From: Fidelibacterota bacterium
GTDB lineage: Bacteria; Fidelibacterota; Marinisomatia; SCGC-AAA003-L08; TS1B11
Length of the DNA: 10,244 bases
Assembly (NCBI GenBank): GCA_022564085.1
Contig: JADFMC010000041.1
Location: forward strand, 1-10,244
Direction of reading: 5' to 3'
Part shown: positions 1-6,992 of the stretch, piece after piece
Position numbering within the stretch: position 1 is the stretch's first letter
Layout of the letters: each line of letters opens with the position of its first letter
Position numbers and translations under genes: made by a program
Notes under the pieces: model-generated
Told to the model about the DNA's origin: nothing
Databases searched by the model: none
The model's input: only the letters and a program-made list of their open reading frames with translations

Positions 1-6
1 TAAGGG

Positions 7-714
7 CTAACCCTCCTCGAATACCGCCACCTCTGCCAGCGACTTGCGCCTCAGGTCCGGCACCATGCAATCCTCCGCCGGGTAGCCCACCGGCAAAAGC
101 GCGAACGGCTTTTCGTTGGCCGGGCGCCCCAGTATCTCCGCCAGAAATCCCATGGGGCTGGGAGTGTGGGTCAGGCACACCAGCCCGGCCCGGTGCACGG
201 CGGTGATGAACAGGCCCACCGCGATCCCCACCGATTCCGTCACATAGTAGTTCTTACCCCGTTCCCCGGAATCAAGTAGCTGGTAGGTGTGCTGGAGGAT
301 TACTATCAGCCAGGGCGCGATTTCCAGATACGGTTTCCGCCAACCGGTCTCCAGTGGTCTTAGAGCCTCCAGCCACTCGGGAGACATGCGATGCTCATAG
401 TTCTCTCGCTCCTCTTCCTCCGCCGCCCGGCGGATTTCACCTTTCAGGCGCGGGTTGGATATGGCCACGAAGGTCCACGGCTGGCGGTGAGCTCCCGAAG
501 GCGCGCTGGAGGCGGCCCGGATCAGGTTCTCGATCACTTCCCGGGATACGGGCCGGTCGCTGAAGTGGCGCACCGATCGCCGCCGGTCCATTTGGTCATA
601 AAACCTCCGCGAGCGCTCAAGGCATTCGGCAGGTTCCACGGGTGTATATTTCAAGGGGACGAACCCGGTCCGCTGATCATCATCCAACGGCCGCTCATGG
701 GGTGGACTAGCCAT
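7..714 (-). CDS. Iodotyrosine deiodinase-like nitroreductase-family flavoprotein
   Basis: The 235-residue product belongs to the FMN-dependent nitroreductase superfamily and resembles iodotyrosine deiodinase (IYD), which reductively removes iodide from mono- and diiodotyrosine. Seen in the protein: RRRSVR at 44-49 (FMN phosphate region), APSGAHRQPW at 71-80, THTP at 182-185 (flavin N5 side) and VPDLRRK at 218-224, all matching IYD as I recall it. The lid residues that grip the amino-acid zwitterion in animal IYD (Glu, Tyr, Lys) align with E102, Y106 and K127. Unlike the vertebrate enzyme it has no membrane anchor, so it should be a soluble cytoplasmic dimer. The start is set by a ribosome binding site GGAAGG six bases upstream of ATG at 714; an in-frame codon at 798 would overlap the divergent gene region. 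It has its own promoter. The subfamily call is fairly firm. Activity on halotyrosines is inferred, and another phenol or quinone substrate is possible. Confidence 0.86.
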   Translation of the reverse strand: MASPPHERPLDDDQRTGFVPLKYTPVEPAECLERSRRFYDQMDRRRSVRHFSDRPVSREVIENLIRAASSAPSGAHRQPWTFVAISNPRLKGEIRRAAEEEERENYEHRMSPEWLEALRPLETGWRKPYLEIAPWLIVILQHTYQLLDSGERGKNYYVTESVGIAVGLFITAVHRAGLVCLTHTPSPMGFLAEILGRPANEKPFALLPVGYPAEDCMVPDLRRKSLAEVAVFEEG

Positions 715-720
715 AATTAT

Positions 721-726
721 CCTTCC
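721..726 (-). promoter_or_regulatory. Ribosome binding site of the deiodinase-like gene
   Basis: On the minus strand GGAAGG is followed by ATAATT and then ATG at 714. Its strength and six-base spacing decide the start in favour of 714 over the in-frame upstream codon at 798. Confidence 0.75.
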
Positions 727-746
727 GGCTTGGTTTTCGCAGTGCC

Positions 747-776
747 ATGATAAGCCTACTGATCTGGGTCCGTCAA
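747..776 (-). promoter_or_regulatory. Sigma70-type promoter of the deiodinase-like gene
   Basis: Read on the minus strand, TTGACG (771-776, 5 of 6 to consensus) and TATCAT (747-752, 5 of 6) are separated by 18 bp. Transcription would begin near 740, giving a leader of about 26 nt that contains the GGAAGG ribosome binding site. No operator-like palindrome is obvious around it. Confidence 0.6.
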
Positions 777-792
777 GGCCGTAGGCTAAAGC

Positions 793-819
793 TTGCATCC
801 GGTATTGCTTAGGGATAAT
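793..819 (+). promoter_or_regulatory. Weak candidate promoter of the TPR-methyltransferase operon
   Basis: GATAAT at 814-819 matches five of six bases of a -10 box. TTGCAT at 793-798 could be a poor -35 element, with a short 15-bp spacer; alternatively TAATCT at 816-821 gives a 17-bp spacer with a worse -10. Transcription would start about ten bases before the ATG at 835, so the message would be nearly leaderless. This is the only plausible plus-strand promoter in the gap from 715 to 834. Confidence 0.3.
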
Positions 820-834
820 CTTAGCGGGCGGCCA

Positions 835-2430
835 ATGCGCACTATTCCGGCACTCAAACGTTACCTGATTTTAACCTGGTCGGCACTATTGCTGGCTGCT
901 GAGCCGCTGTCGGCCGGCAGCAGCTCCCCGGCCCCGGCTGTGGATGTGGCCGGCGATCAGCAGGAGCCCAGGGAAAAACGGCGGCGCCGTCGTAAACGGC
1001 CCTCGGCAACTGCCGATACCACTAATAAGGCCGTTGACTCACAGAGGCCCCGCCGGCGACGGCCACCCAGGACGCAATCCCGATCCCGCCAACCTCGCAA
1101 GCCTCCCGTACAGCCGCAGGCCAAGGTCTATACCGAGACCGAGCTGCGGGACATGACTGCCAAGATCACCGCGCTGAACAAACAGTTGGCTACCCTGAAC
1201 CGCCGCACCGCCCGCCGGCTGGCGCACCTGGCCCCAGAGGACAGCGTCCCCATGAGTCAGCGCTTCCGTTTCGCAGGCGAGTATGAGCGGGTACAGGAAC
1301 TGGAGCGCCGGGCCGCTGAGAATCCCAACGACCAGTTAACGCAGGTGGCGTTGGCGGATATCCAGGCCCGTAACCATAAGTACCGCTCGGCTGAGGAGTA
1401 CCTGCAACGGGCGCTGGCGGCCGAGCCGCTGAATCAGCAGCTGCTATTCGATCTGGGCCGGTTGCATTTGCAGGCCGGCAGCACCGTCCGGGCCTGGTCA
1501 ACTTTCCAGGAAATCATTTACCTCAACCCGGAAAGCTATGCCGCCCGTCTGGCCCAGGGCGAAGTACGGGAAGCAGAGGGGGACTTTACCGGCGCCATGG
1601 CCATCTACCGGCAGGTGGAGGAACGATTCGGGCCGCTGGCCGAAGTATATTACCACCGTAGCATCAACCTGGTGCAGCGGGGCAGCCTGGGCGAAGCGGT
1701 TACCGTGGCCCGGGCCGGCCTGGAACAATACCCCGATCATGCCGCGCTGTTCTATGCCCGGGGGCGGGCTTACGCCGGCCTGGGGATGCTGGACCGGGCC
1801 AAGACCGACCTGTACGACGCCCTCGCTCTGGACATCAACTACCACGCCGTCTATTCCGCCCTGGGCGATGTGTCCGCGCAAGAGGGCAATTATGCCACCG
1901 CTGTCAGGGTCTACCTGCGCTATCTGGATGAGTATCCGGGTGACCAAGCAGTTTCTTTTGCCCTGGGTAAGGCCTATTTGTCCGATTTGCGCTTTCAGGA
2001 GGCCGTGCGGGAATGGGAACTGTGGTTGTATTTGCACGGCCCCAGTGAACAGGTCGGCCAGTGGCTGCCCCGGGCTTACTACTTGCACTCACTTGAACTC
2101 CAGCGCCAGGGACAGTTCCACCAGGCGTTGGACGCTCACGGCAAAGCTATGGCTGTATCAGGTGGCAATTCCGCTGATTGGCTGGTGCCCGCCCTGGTTG
2201 GCGCCGGGGAAACCGCCCGGGAGCAGGGTGAGTTAAATCGCTCGCGGGACTATTTTAACCGGGCACTGGATATGGACCCCTTCAGTGTTGATTCCTACGT
2301 GGGTTTGAGCCTGACCTACGCCGCCCTGCAAGATACCATTCAAGCCCATTCCAGTTTGCGCCGGGCGCTCAGTCTGGATGCCGGCCATCCCCGGGCCCGG
2401 GTAGTGCAGCTGCGGCTTAGCCAGCCCTGA
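835..2430 (+). CDS. Exported TPR-repeat protein with arginine-rich linker
   Basis: The 531-residue product has a signal peptide at about 1-27 (K/R near the start, then a hydrophobic core, ending LSA). A strongly basic, proline-rich segment follows at about 46-90 with runs such as RRRRR and RPRRRRPP. Next come a short helical, probably coiled-coil stretch (about 100-130) and roughly ten tandem tetratricopeptide repeats to the C-terminus. The repeats show the usual pattern, for example alanine-glycine helices ending at EPLN, NPES and YPDH. It is probably periplasmic or outer-membrane associated and acts as a protein-binding scaffold; the partner is unknown. The basic linker could contact a polyanion such as LPS, peptidoglycan or nucleic acid (inference). 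I chose ATG at 835 because it directly precedes a good signal peptide. An in-frame TTG at 793 would add 14 residues before it. It is first in an operon with the next two genes. Confidence 0.8.
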   Translation: MRTIPALKRYLILTWSALLLAAEPLSAGSSSPAPAVDVAGDQQEPREKRRRRRKRPSATADTTNKAVDSQRPRRRRPPRTQSRSRQPRKPPVQPQAKVYTETELRDMTAKITALNKQLATLNRRTARRLAHLAPEDSVPMSQRFRFAGEYERVQELERRAAENPNDQLTQVALADIQARNHKYRSAEEYLQRALAAEPLNQQLLFDLGRLHLQAGSTVRAWSTFQEIIYLNPESYAARLAQGEVREAEGDFTGAMAIYRQVEERFGPLAEVYYHRSINLVQRGSLGEAVTVARAGLEQYPDHAALFYARGRAYAGLGMLDRAKTDLYDALALDINYHAVYSALGDVSAQEGNYATAVRVYLRYLDEYPGDQAVSFALGKAYLSDLRFQEAVREWELWLYLHGPSEQVGQWLPRAYYLHSLELQRQGQFHQALDAHGKAMAVSGGNSADWLVPALVGAGETAREQGELNRSRDYFNRALDMDPFSVDSYVGLSLTYAALQDTIQAHSSLRRALSLDAGHPRARVVQLRLSQP

Positions 2431-2432
2431 GA

Positions 2433-3647
2433 TTGATCCCTTACAGACCAGTCAGCCCACAGCCGGTGAGGCGGGTCAGCGCTCGATGGCTCGGCCTGGG
2501 ACTGTTGGCCCTGGTATCGATCGGTGGGACCTACGCGCCGCAGCACAGTGATTACCGGCCTCCCGATCACACCGCGGACCAGGGTGATTCCCTTCTTTGG
2601 GTTGGTATCGACGCCATGTATTCCTATCGCTTTGACCAGGCCCAGGCCGCGTTGGACTCGGTGATTGCCCGCGATCCGGACAACGCCGTAGCCCCATTCT
2701 TGGCGGTGACCAACCGCTGGTGGCAAGCGTTGACCGAGCAAGGGGTGGCGGAGTCTTATGAAGCCCTGCTGAGCGCTGTCGATGCTACTATCCCGCACTA
2801 CGAGGCCATGCTGGAACGAGGCGGCCCTGAGGCCGAACCGTTGCTATTCCTGGGCAGCACCTATGGGCTGCGAGCCCGGGTCGCCCTGGCCCAGAAGCGC
2901 TGGACATCGGTGATCTATTCGGGCCTTAAGGGCATTCGGCTAGTGCAGCGGGCCCACCGGCAGGACTCTACCATGGCCGACGCCTGGTTGCCTATCGGGA
3001 TATTCGACTATTACACCGGAGCCAGTTCCCGGCCGGTACAGATTCTGGCCCGTATGTTCGGCATCCGGCCTGACCGCCAACTGGGTATCGCGGAGCTGGA
3101 CCGGGCCGTGCGGCAAGCGCCCTTCGCCTGGATAGAGGCCGCCAGCACCCTCTCCATTCTCTACCTGTACATCGAGGGCAATCCCCATGCGGCCTATGGC
3201 TATACCGCCCTTTTGGTGGATCATTACCCCGAAAACTATTATTTCAACTTTCTATATGGAGAGGCATTGGTACGCACCCGGCGCCTGGGCCAAGCGCGAC
3301 AACTAGGGCCCCAACTTGAAGGGCTGATCCAGCGCTCGCATCCCAACCAGCGGCTGGAATGGGAGTTGAAATACGCCGCGCTACAGGCAGCCCTGGCCTG
3401 GGAGGAGGGTGATACGGTGCTGGCGCTGGAGCGGGCCCAATGGGTGATCGATAACTACGAGATGGAGTTTGACTGGCACCTGGGGCAAGCCCTGTACCTG
3501 CGGGCCACCATCCGGGAGGAACGTGGCGACCTGGCCGGGGCCAGGGCAGACTTCAGGGCTGTGGTCCGGCTGGATAACGGGACCTGGTTGATCCCCCAGG
3601 CCCGGACGGCTGTGGCTAGGGTAGAGGCCCGGATATCCCCTCGTTAA
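2433..3647 (+). CDS. Second exported TPR-repeat protein
   Basis: The product is up to 404 residues. An N-terminal signal sequence or anchor covers about residues 17-35 (arginines, then GLGLLALVSIGG). The mature part is alpha-helical with several degenerate TPR units, for example the one starting near SLLWVGIDAMYSYRFDQAQ and the final one around ATIREERGDLAGARADFRA. The central stretch (GIFDYYTGA...LARMFG..DRQLGIAELDRA) matches a pattern I remember from exported TPR proteins of unknown function in related phyla. The start is unsure: TTG at 2433 lies two bases after the previous stop with no good ribosome binding site, while GTG at 2466 would give MRRVSARW, a cleaner signal-peptide start. The tight spacing implies translational coupling to the first TPR gene. 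No enzymatic motif is seen; scaffold or assembly roles are only inferred. Confidence 0.75.
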   Translation: MIPYRPVSPQPVRRVSARWLGLGLLALVSIGGTYAPQHSDYRPPDHTADQGDSLLWVGIDAMYSYRFDQAQAALDSVIARDPDNAVAPFLAVTNRWWQALTEQGVAESYEALLSAVDATIPHYEAMLERGGPEAEPLLFLGSTYGLRARVALAQKRWTSVIYSGLKGIRLVQRAHRQDSTMADAWLPIGIFDYYTGASSRPVQILARMFGIRPDRQLGIAELDRAVRQAPFAWIEAASTLSILYLYIEGNPHAAYGYTALLVDHYPENYYFNFLYGEALVRTRRLGQARQLGPQLEGLIQRSHPNQRLEWELKYAALQAALAWEEGDTVLALERAQWVIDNYEMEFDWHLGQALYLRATIREERGDLAGARADFRAVVRLDNGTWLIPQARTAVARVEARISPR

Positions 3648-3665
3648 CCCCCTGGCGGTTGAACT

Positions 3666-4244
3666 GTGGCAGCATTTAAGTTCCACCACTCACAGCATCA
3701 TAAACTGAGCGCACCCGAGCGCCGTAAAAGCCTGCCGTGGGAAGGGGTGTTGGAGATCCTGGGGCCGTTGGATGGGCAGGTGATCGTGGACATCGGTTGC
3801 GGCCCCGGCTATTTTGCCCTGCCGCTGGCCCGGGCGGCCGGCCCCGGCGGCCGGCTGTATGCCGTTGACACCAGCCAGGAGATGCTCGACTTGCTGAAGC
3901 TCGAGATCGCCGACTCCAAACTGGCAAACGTGCAGCTGGTACTTTCTAGTGAATCTTCCATTCCTCTGCTGGATGATTGCTGTGATCTGATCTTTGCCGC
4001 CGCCGTATACCACGAATTCGAGGATCGGCCCGCCATGCTGGCGGAAATGCTGCGCCTGGCCCGCCGGGACGCCCGGCACCTGGTGATCGACTGGAACCGG
4101 CGCTCAGGGGAGTCCGGACCGCCGCTGGAGCATCGAGTCGCCGAAGAGACGGTGATCGCCGAATATACAGGCGCCGGTCTGAGCCTGGTGAAGCGTTTTG
4201 AGCCCGGAGCCGATTTTTACGGGCTGCTCTTCGGCGCGCAATAG
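3666..4244 (+). CDS. Class I SAM-dependent methyltransferase (UbiE-like fold)
   Basis: The 192-residue product is a complete small Rossmann-fold methyltransferase. Motif I is VDIGCGPGYF at 41-50 (SAM binding), the acidic residue ending strand two is D68 in AVDTS, and the post-motif strand DLIFAAAVYHEFED is followed by LVIDWNRR. The layout, including PERRKSLP near the N-terminus and an EPP/GPP-LEHRV segment before the last helix, resembles a group of short methyltransferases annotated as UbiE-like or simply methyltransferase-domain proteins. The substrate is not evident. GTG at 3666 is the only reasonable start; the next ATG falls inside motif I-II. It is the last gene of the TPR operon, 18 nt after the second TPR gene, with a hairpin 15 bp after its stop. 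Its final 41 bp are duplicated at 7498-7538. Confidence 0.83.
   Translation: MAAFKFHHSQHHKLSAPERRKSLPWEGVLEILGPLDGQVIVDIGCGPGYFALPLARAAGPGGRLYAVDTSQEMLDLLKLEIADSKLANVQLVLSSESSIPLLDDCCDLIFAAAVYHEFEDRPAMLAEMLRLARRDARHLVIDWNRRSGESGPPLEHRVAEETVIAEYTGAGLSLVKRFEPGADFYGLLFGAQ
4204..4244 (+). repeat. 41-bp direct repeat, left copy (3' end of methyltransferase)
   Basis: This is the authentic C-terminal coding end, encoding GADFYGLLFGAQ and TAG. It matches 7498-7538 in the same orientation at 40 of 41 positions; the difference is CTG here against TTG there, both leucine. Identity stops exactly after the stop codon. Confidence 0.93.
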
Positions 4245-4246
4245 CA

Positions 4247-4440
4247 AGCCTATCTGTTATTGCCCCTCCGGGCAACCACGTGCTGTTTCGCATGGGCGCT
4301 GGTGGACCCATGGGTCTCGATCATTTCAATGTTATTGAATGGTTTTGGAGTAGCGCCAAGTATGGGCAGTATCCCTCGCCTACGGCATGGTAACCCATGC
4401 GGGGAGTGCCAAAAAAGTTACCCCATATTTTCCCCGGTAA
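4247..4440 (+). pseudogene. Possible decayed 3' coding fragment, unrecognised
   Basis: One frame is open and protein-like from 4247 to the TAA at 4391-4393, reading GNHVLFRMGAGGPMGLDH and then FNVIEWFWSSAKYGQYPSP. Right at that stop a second frame continues with THAGSAKKVTPYFPR to a TAA at 4438-4440, after which the sequence turns A+T-rich. This would fit the tail of a gene broken by one frameshift. No family is recognised and there is no start or ribosome binding site, so it may be chance. If real, it is the left-hand truncated end of the inserted block. Confidence 0.25.
4260..4275 (+). terminator. Possible terminator hairpin after the methyltransferase gene
   Basis: TTGCCC, a CTCC loop and GGGCAA form a perfect 6-bp stem 15 bp after the stop codon. 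There is no following T-run, so it is at best a weak intrinsic terminator or a message-stabilising hairpin. Confidence 0.35.
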
Positions 4441-4564
4441 GATTTCATTGCGGTTCAATCACGGGCCAGAGAGCCCCTATCGATTGATTATCAACATGTT
4501 ATGAAATACGGGAATCAATGCAATTAAAAATTATCTGTTCCGATATACTTGGCATCCCCTTAAA

Positions 4565-4600
4565 GGCGCAGCAGCTCCCACCGCCGTGATATGCAGCGCC
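4565..4600 (-). terminator. Inverted repeat downstream of galK, possible terminator
   Basis: GGCGCAGCA (4565-4573) and TGCAGCGCC (4592-4600) pair over nine positions with one A-A mismatch and an 18-nt loop, 26 bp past the galK stop. On the minus strand it is followed only by TTTA, so termination efficiency is doubtful. Confidence 0.35.
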
Positions 4601-4626
4601 GTCGTCCCCACCGAATAACATAAGAT

Positions 4627-5925
4627 TCAGTCAGTGAGTTTCAAGATACCCCCGGCGCCTCTTGAACGAATGGTGATAGGCTCAATGGCAGAGGGACCAA
4701 AGACAGCTGCCATCAATTCACGGTATTCATCGCAATCATCGTTATGGACATAGGATTGTATGGCACCGGCAAATCCACCGCCATGAACCCGGCTGACTCC
4801 CCTACCCTGCTCTTCGAAGAACAGCTGTGATAATCCCAGCGCGAACGTGACACCCTGTGCAAAACCATCTGATGCAGGCGGGATCGAGTTCTGCAATATG
4901 TTCTGTGATGACAGACCACTGGCTTTTACTTGTCCTAAATAGGCATCGAAATCGCCGGAATCCAATGCAGCCACCATTCGATCAACGCGTTTATTCTCAT
5001 GTATGAAATGCATGGCCCGCAACACGGGCCTGTCACCTAGCTGCTTACGTAACTGGGGAAGTTTAGAATATATTTCCCCCTCTTCAACTGATCGCAAAAA
5101 CTCGGCCTGATACCAGTGCGCCACGGCTTTCATCTCGGCAGATATGGTGGCATACGCCTCGGTCAAATCGGCATGGCTGCCACCGGTATTGAGCACCAGC
5201 AGTGAGTAACCGGTACCTTCAAAGTCAAATTCATGTTTTTGGATGATGGGCGCCGCCGGATTCAGGAAATCAATGGACAGCACTCCTCCCACTGCGGATG
5301 CCGTCTGGTCCATCAATCCGCACGGCTTGCCGAAGTAGGTATTCTCAGCCCACTGCCCGTTCTGAGCGATCCTTTCCGGAGCGATCCCACCGCCATTATA
5401 GAGTTCATTAACTATGCAGCCGATCAAGACCTCAAAACTCGCCGAAGATGACAGCCCGGAACCGATGGCAACATTACTTGTGACATGGGCCGTAAAGCCA
5501 CCCAGTTGTGCACCCATCTCATTTAAGCCTGCCAGTACCCCCCTGATCAGGCTAGTGGAAGTGCCTGCTTCTGACTCCCTGAGGCTGAGATCAGCAATAT
5601 TCAATTCGAATTGTTCCTCAAAACCGTCAGACTGGATGCAAACTTTCCCATCATCCCGTGGGACCACCGCCGCTAGAGTATCGTTCTGGACAGCAGCACA
5701 CAACACCTTACCGTGGTTGTGATCCGTATGGTTACCGCCCAACTCTGTCCGGCCGGGAGCAGAGACAAAGGACAGGCGGTCTCCCTCCAAACCAGCTGCA
5801 ATCCGTACCAACCGGTCGATGACGGTTTCTATGTCGGATTCTGATGAATATAGTTCCTTCAGGATACCAAGATTGCCGTTGGTCGCGATCTTGGATTTGA
5901 GCAGGTCAGGGTTCCACTGGGTCAT
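4627..5925 (-). CDS. galK: Galactokinase (GHMP kinase family)
   Basis: The 432-residue enzyme phosphorylates galactose at C1 with ATP, the first step of the Leloir pathway in the cytoplasm. GHMP motifs are all visible (numbering from ATG at 5925): substrate motif APGRTELGGNHTDH around 56-69, phosphate-binding loop GSGLSSSAS around 155-163, catalytic aspartate D206 in CGLMDQ, and the C-terminal glycine motif HGGGFAG. The classical signature is GRVNLIGEHTDY; here the Glu that contacts the sugar C6 hydroxyl is Asn (N65), while R59, H66 and D68 remain. I recall this GRTELGGNHTDH variant from a distinct galactokinase branch of Firmicutes and Bacteroidetes. The start ATG at 5925 has GCGGA about ten bases upstream; TTG at 5934 would lie on top of that site. 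It follows galT by 24 nt, which supports galactose as substrate. Confidence 0.9.
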   Translation of the reverse strand: MTQWNPDLLKSKIATNGNLGILKELYSSESDIETVIDRLVRIAAGLEGDRLSFVSAPGRTELGGNHTDHNHGKVLCAAVQNDTLAAVVPRDDGKVCIQSDGFEEQFELNIADLSLRESEAGTSTSLIRGVLAGLNEMGAQLGGFTAHVTSNVAIGSGLSSSASFEVLIGCIVNELYNGGGIAPERIAQNGQWAENTYFGKPCGLMDQTASAVGGVLSIDFLNPAAPIIQKHEFDFEGTGYSLLVLNTGGSHADLTEAYATISAEMKAVAHWYQAEFLRSVEEGEIYSKLPQLRKQLGDRPVLRAMHFIHENKRVDRMVAALDSGDFDAYLGQVKASGLSSQNILQNSIPPASDGFAQGVTFALGLSQLFFEEQGRGVSRVHGGGFAGAIQSYVHNDDCDEYRELMAAVFGPSAIEPITIRSRGAGGILKLTD

Positions 5926-5949
5926 ATCTGTCAATTCCGCAAGCGGCGC

Positions 5950-6978
5950 TCATTCATAGCTGGAAGGTAACGCCCGCAGCTTCTCAGCTGCCATCTCCGG
6001 AGTCAAGTCCCGTTGGGATTCCGCCAGCATCTCATATCCCACCATGAACTTTCGAATCGTGGCGCCTCTCAACAGTGGCGGATAGATGTGAGCATGCAGA
6101 GTCCACGGTTCCGTAGAGTCATTGATAAAGGGTGCACCGTGCCAGCCCATGCTATACGGAAAGGACACATTAAAAAGGCGGTCATACTTGCTCAATGTGA
6201 TTTTCAGTATTTCAGCCAGGTCCGTGATACGCTTTGCCCCCATCTCCGGCATCTGTGAGATTCTCTCTTTTGGGAGGATTAATGTTTCAAATGGCCATAC
6301 CGCCCAGAATGGCACCAGCACTGTCCAGGCATCGTTTTGACTTACGACCCTTGATCCGTCCGCCAGTTCACCCTCGAGATACCGGTCCAGCAGTGCGGTA
6401 TTATTTTCAGCATAGTATGCGCGTAGAGCACTATCTTCCTTCTTGACCTCCGTGGGCAGGAAGTCACTGGCCCAGATCTGGCCATGGGGATGAGGGTTGG
6501 AGGCTCCCATCTGTTCACCCTTGTTATCGAAAATCTGCACCCAGGTATATATCTTGCTTAAATCGATTATTTGATCAATCCAGGTCTGAATAACTGCCTC
6601 GATTTCAGATAGTTTGAGTTCCGGCAGGGTGAGATCATGTCGCGGTGAATAACATAGCACTCGGCAGGTACCTTGTGCAGGCTGCCATTGAAAGAGCCTA
6701 TTTTGGTCGTCCTGGCCGCCTGAATCTGAAGAAGGCAATAAGGCCGGGAAATCATTCGCGAATACGAATGTCCCTTCATAAACTGGATTTCGGGCTCCTC
6801 CAACCCTTACACCTCCTGGACACAAGTAACAATCCGGGTCGTGCTGGGGAATGGCCAGCCGGGTCGGAGGCTCCTCCAGCCCCAGCCAGGGCCGGCTGGA
6901 ACGATGTGCAGAAACCAGGACCCACTCCCCGGTCAGGGGATTGAATCTGCGATGGGGATTATCTCCCGGCGTTTGCAT
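5950..6978 (-). CDS. galT: Galactose-1-phosphate uridylyltransferase
   Basis: The 342-residue product is close to the usual 340-350. It transfers UMP from UDP-glucose to galactose-1-phosphate through a histidine-UMP intermediate. The active-site triad H163-P-H165 sits in NPHPHGQIW, with H165 as nucleophile. The zinc-site ligands of the E. coli-type enzyme are present as C50 and C53 (DCYLCPGG) and H114 (SPRHDL). The stretch FWAVWPFETLILP and a late HAHIYPPLLR are also typical. The reading frame is intact with no lesions. ATG at 6978 is preceded by AAGGA about eleven bases upstream. It lies 14 bp after the original stop of the decayed symporter gene and just before galK, so the order symporter-galT-galK is a galactose uptake and use operon. 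UDP-galactose 4-epimerase (galE) is not in the window. Confidence 0.94.
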   Translation of the reverse strand: MQTPGDNPHRRFNPLTGEWVLVSAHRSSRPWLGLEEPPTRLAIPQHDPDCYLCPGGVRVGGARNPVYEGTFVFANDFPALLPSSDSGGQDDQNRLFQWQPAQGTCRVLCYSPRHDLTLPELKLSEIEAVIQTWIDQIIDLSKIYTWVQIFDNKGEQMGASNPHPHGQIWASDFLPTEVKKEDSALRAYYAENNTALLDRYLEGELADGSRVVSQNDAWTVLVPFWAVWPFETLILPKERISQMPEMGAKRITDLAEILKITLSKYDRLFNVSFPYSMGWHGAPFINDSTEPWTLHAHIYPPLLRGATIRKFMVGYEMLAESQRDLTPEMAAEKLRALPSSYE

Positions 6979-6992
6979 GGATTAATGTATCC

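Larger units (their letters stand above)
4245..4626. other. Gap without an intact gene between methyltransferase and galK
   Basis: Contents in order: a hairpin at 4260-4275; a possible decayed coding fragment to 4440; a 12-bp perfect palindrome GACCCATGGGTC at 4305-4316; a perfect 6-bp stem with 4-nt loop at 4385-4400 (GCATGG/CCATGC); an A+T-rich stretch from about 4441 to 4560 with no recognisable site; and an imperfect inverted repeat at 4565-4600 behind galK. Base composition changes here from G+C-rich on the left to more balanced on the right. Confidence 0.6.

Noticed and set aside
391..750. Plus-strand open frame opposite the deiodinase-like gene
   Set aside because: It lies antisense to a well-supported conserved protein, has no recognisable domain and no convincing start.
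715..798. N-terminal extension of the deiodinase-like protein to 798
   Set aside because: It would cover the strong promoter and the GGAAGG ribosome binding site of the ATG at 714.
793..834. TTG at 793 as the start of the first TPR protein
   Set aside because: It would place 14 residues before an otherwise well-formed signal peptide, has no ribosome binding site, and overlaps the candidate promoter; ATG at 835 is preferred, though not proven.
1498..2088. Long minus-strand open frame inside the first TPR gene
   Set aside because: It is a shadow frame produced by G+C-rich codons of the TPR gene, without a ribosome binding site or recognisable protein character.
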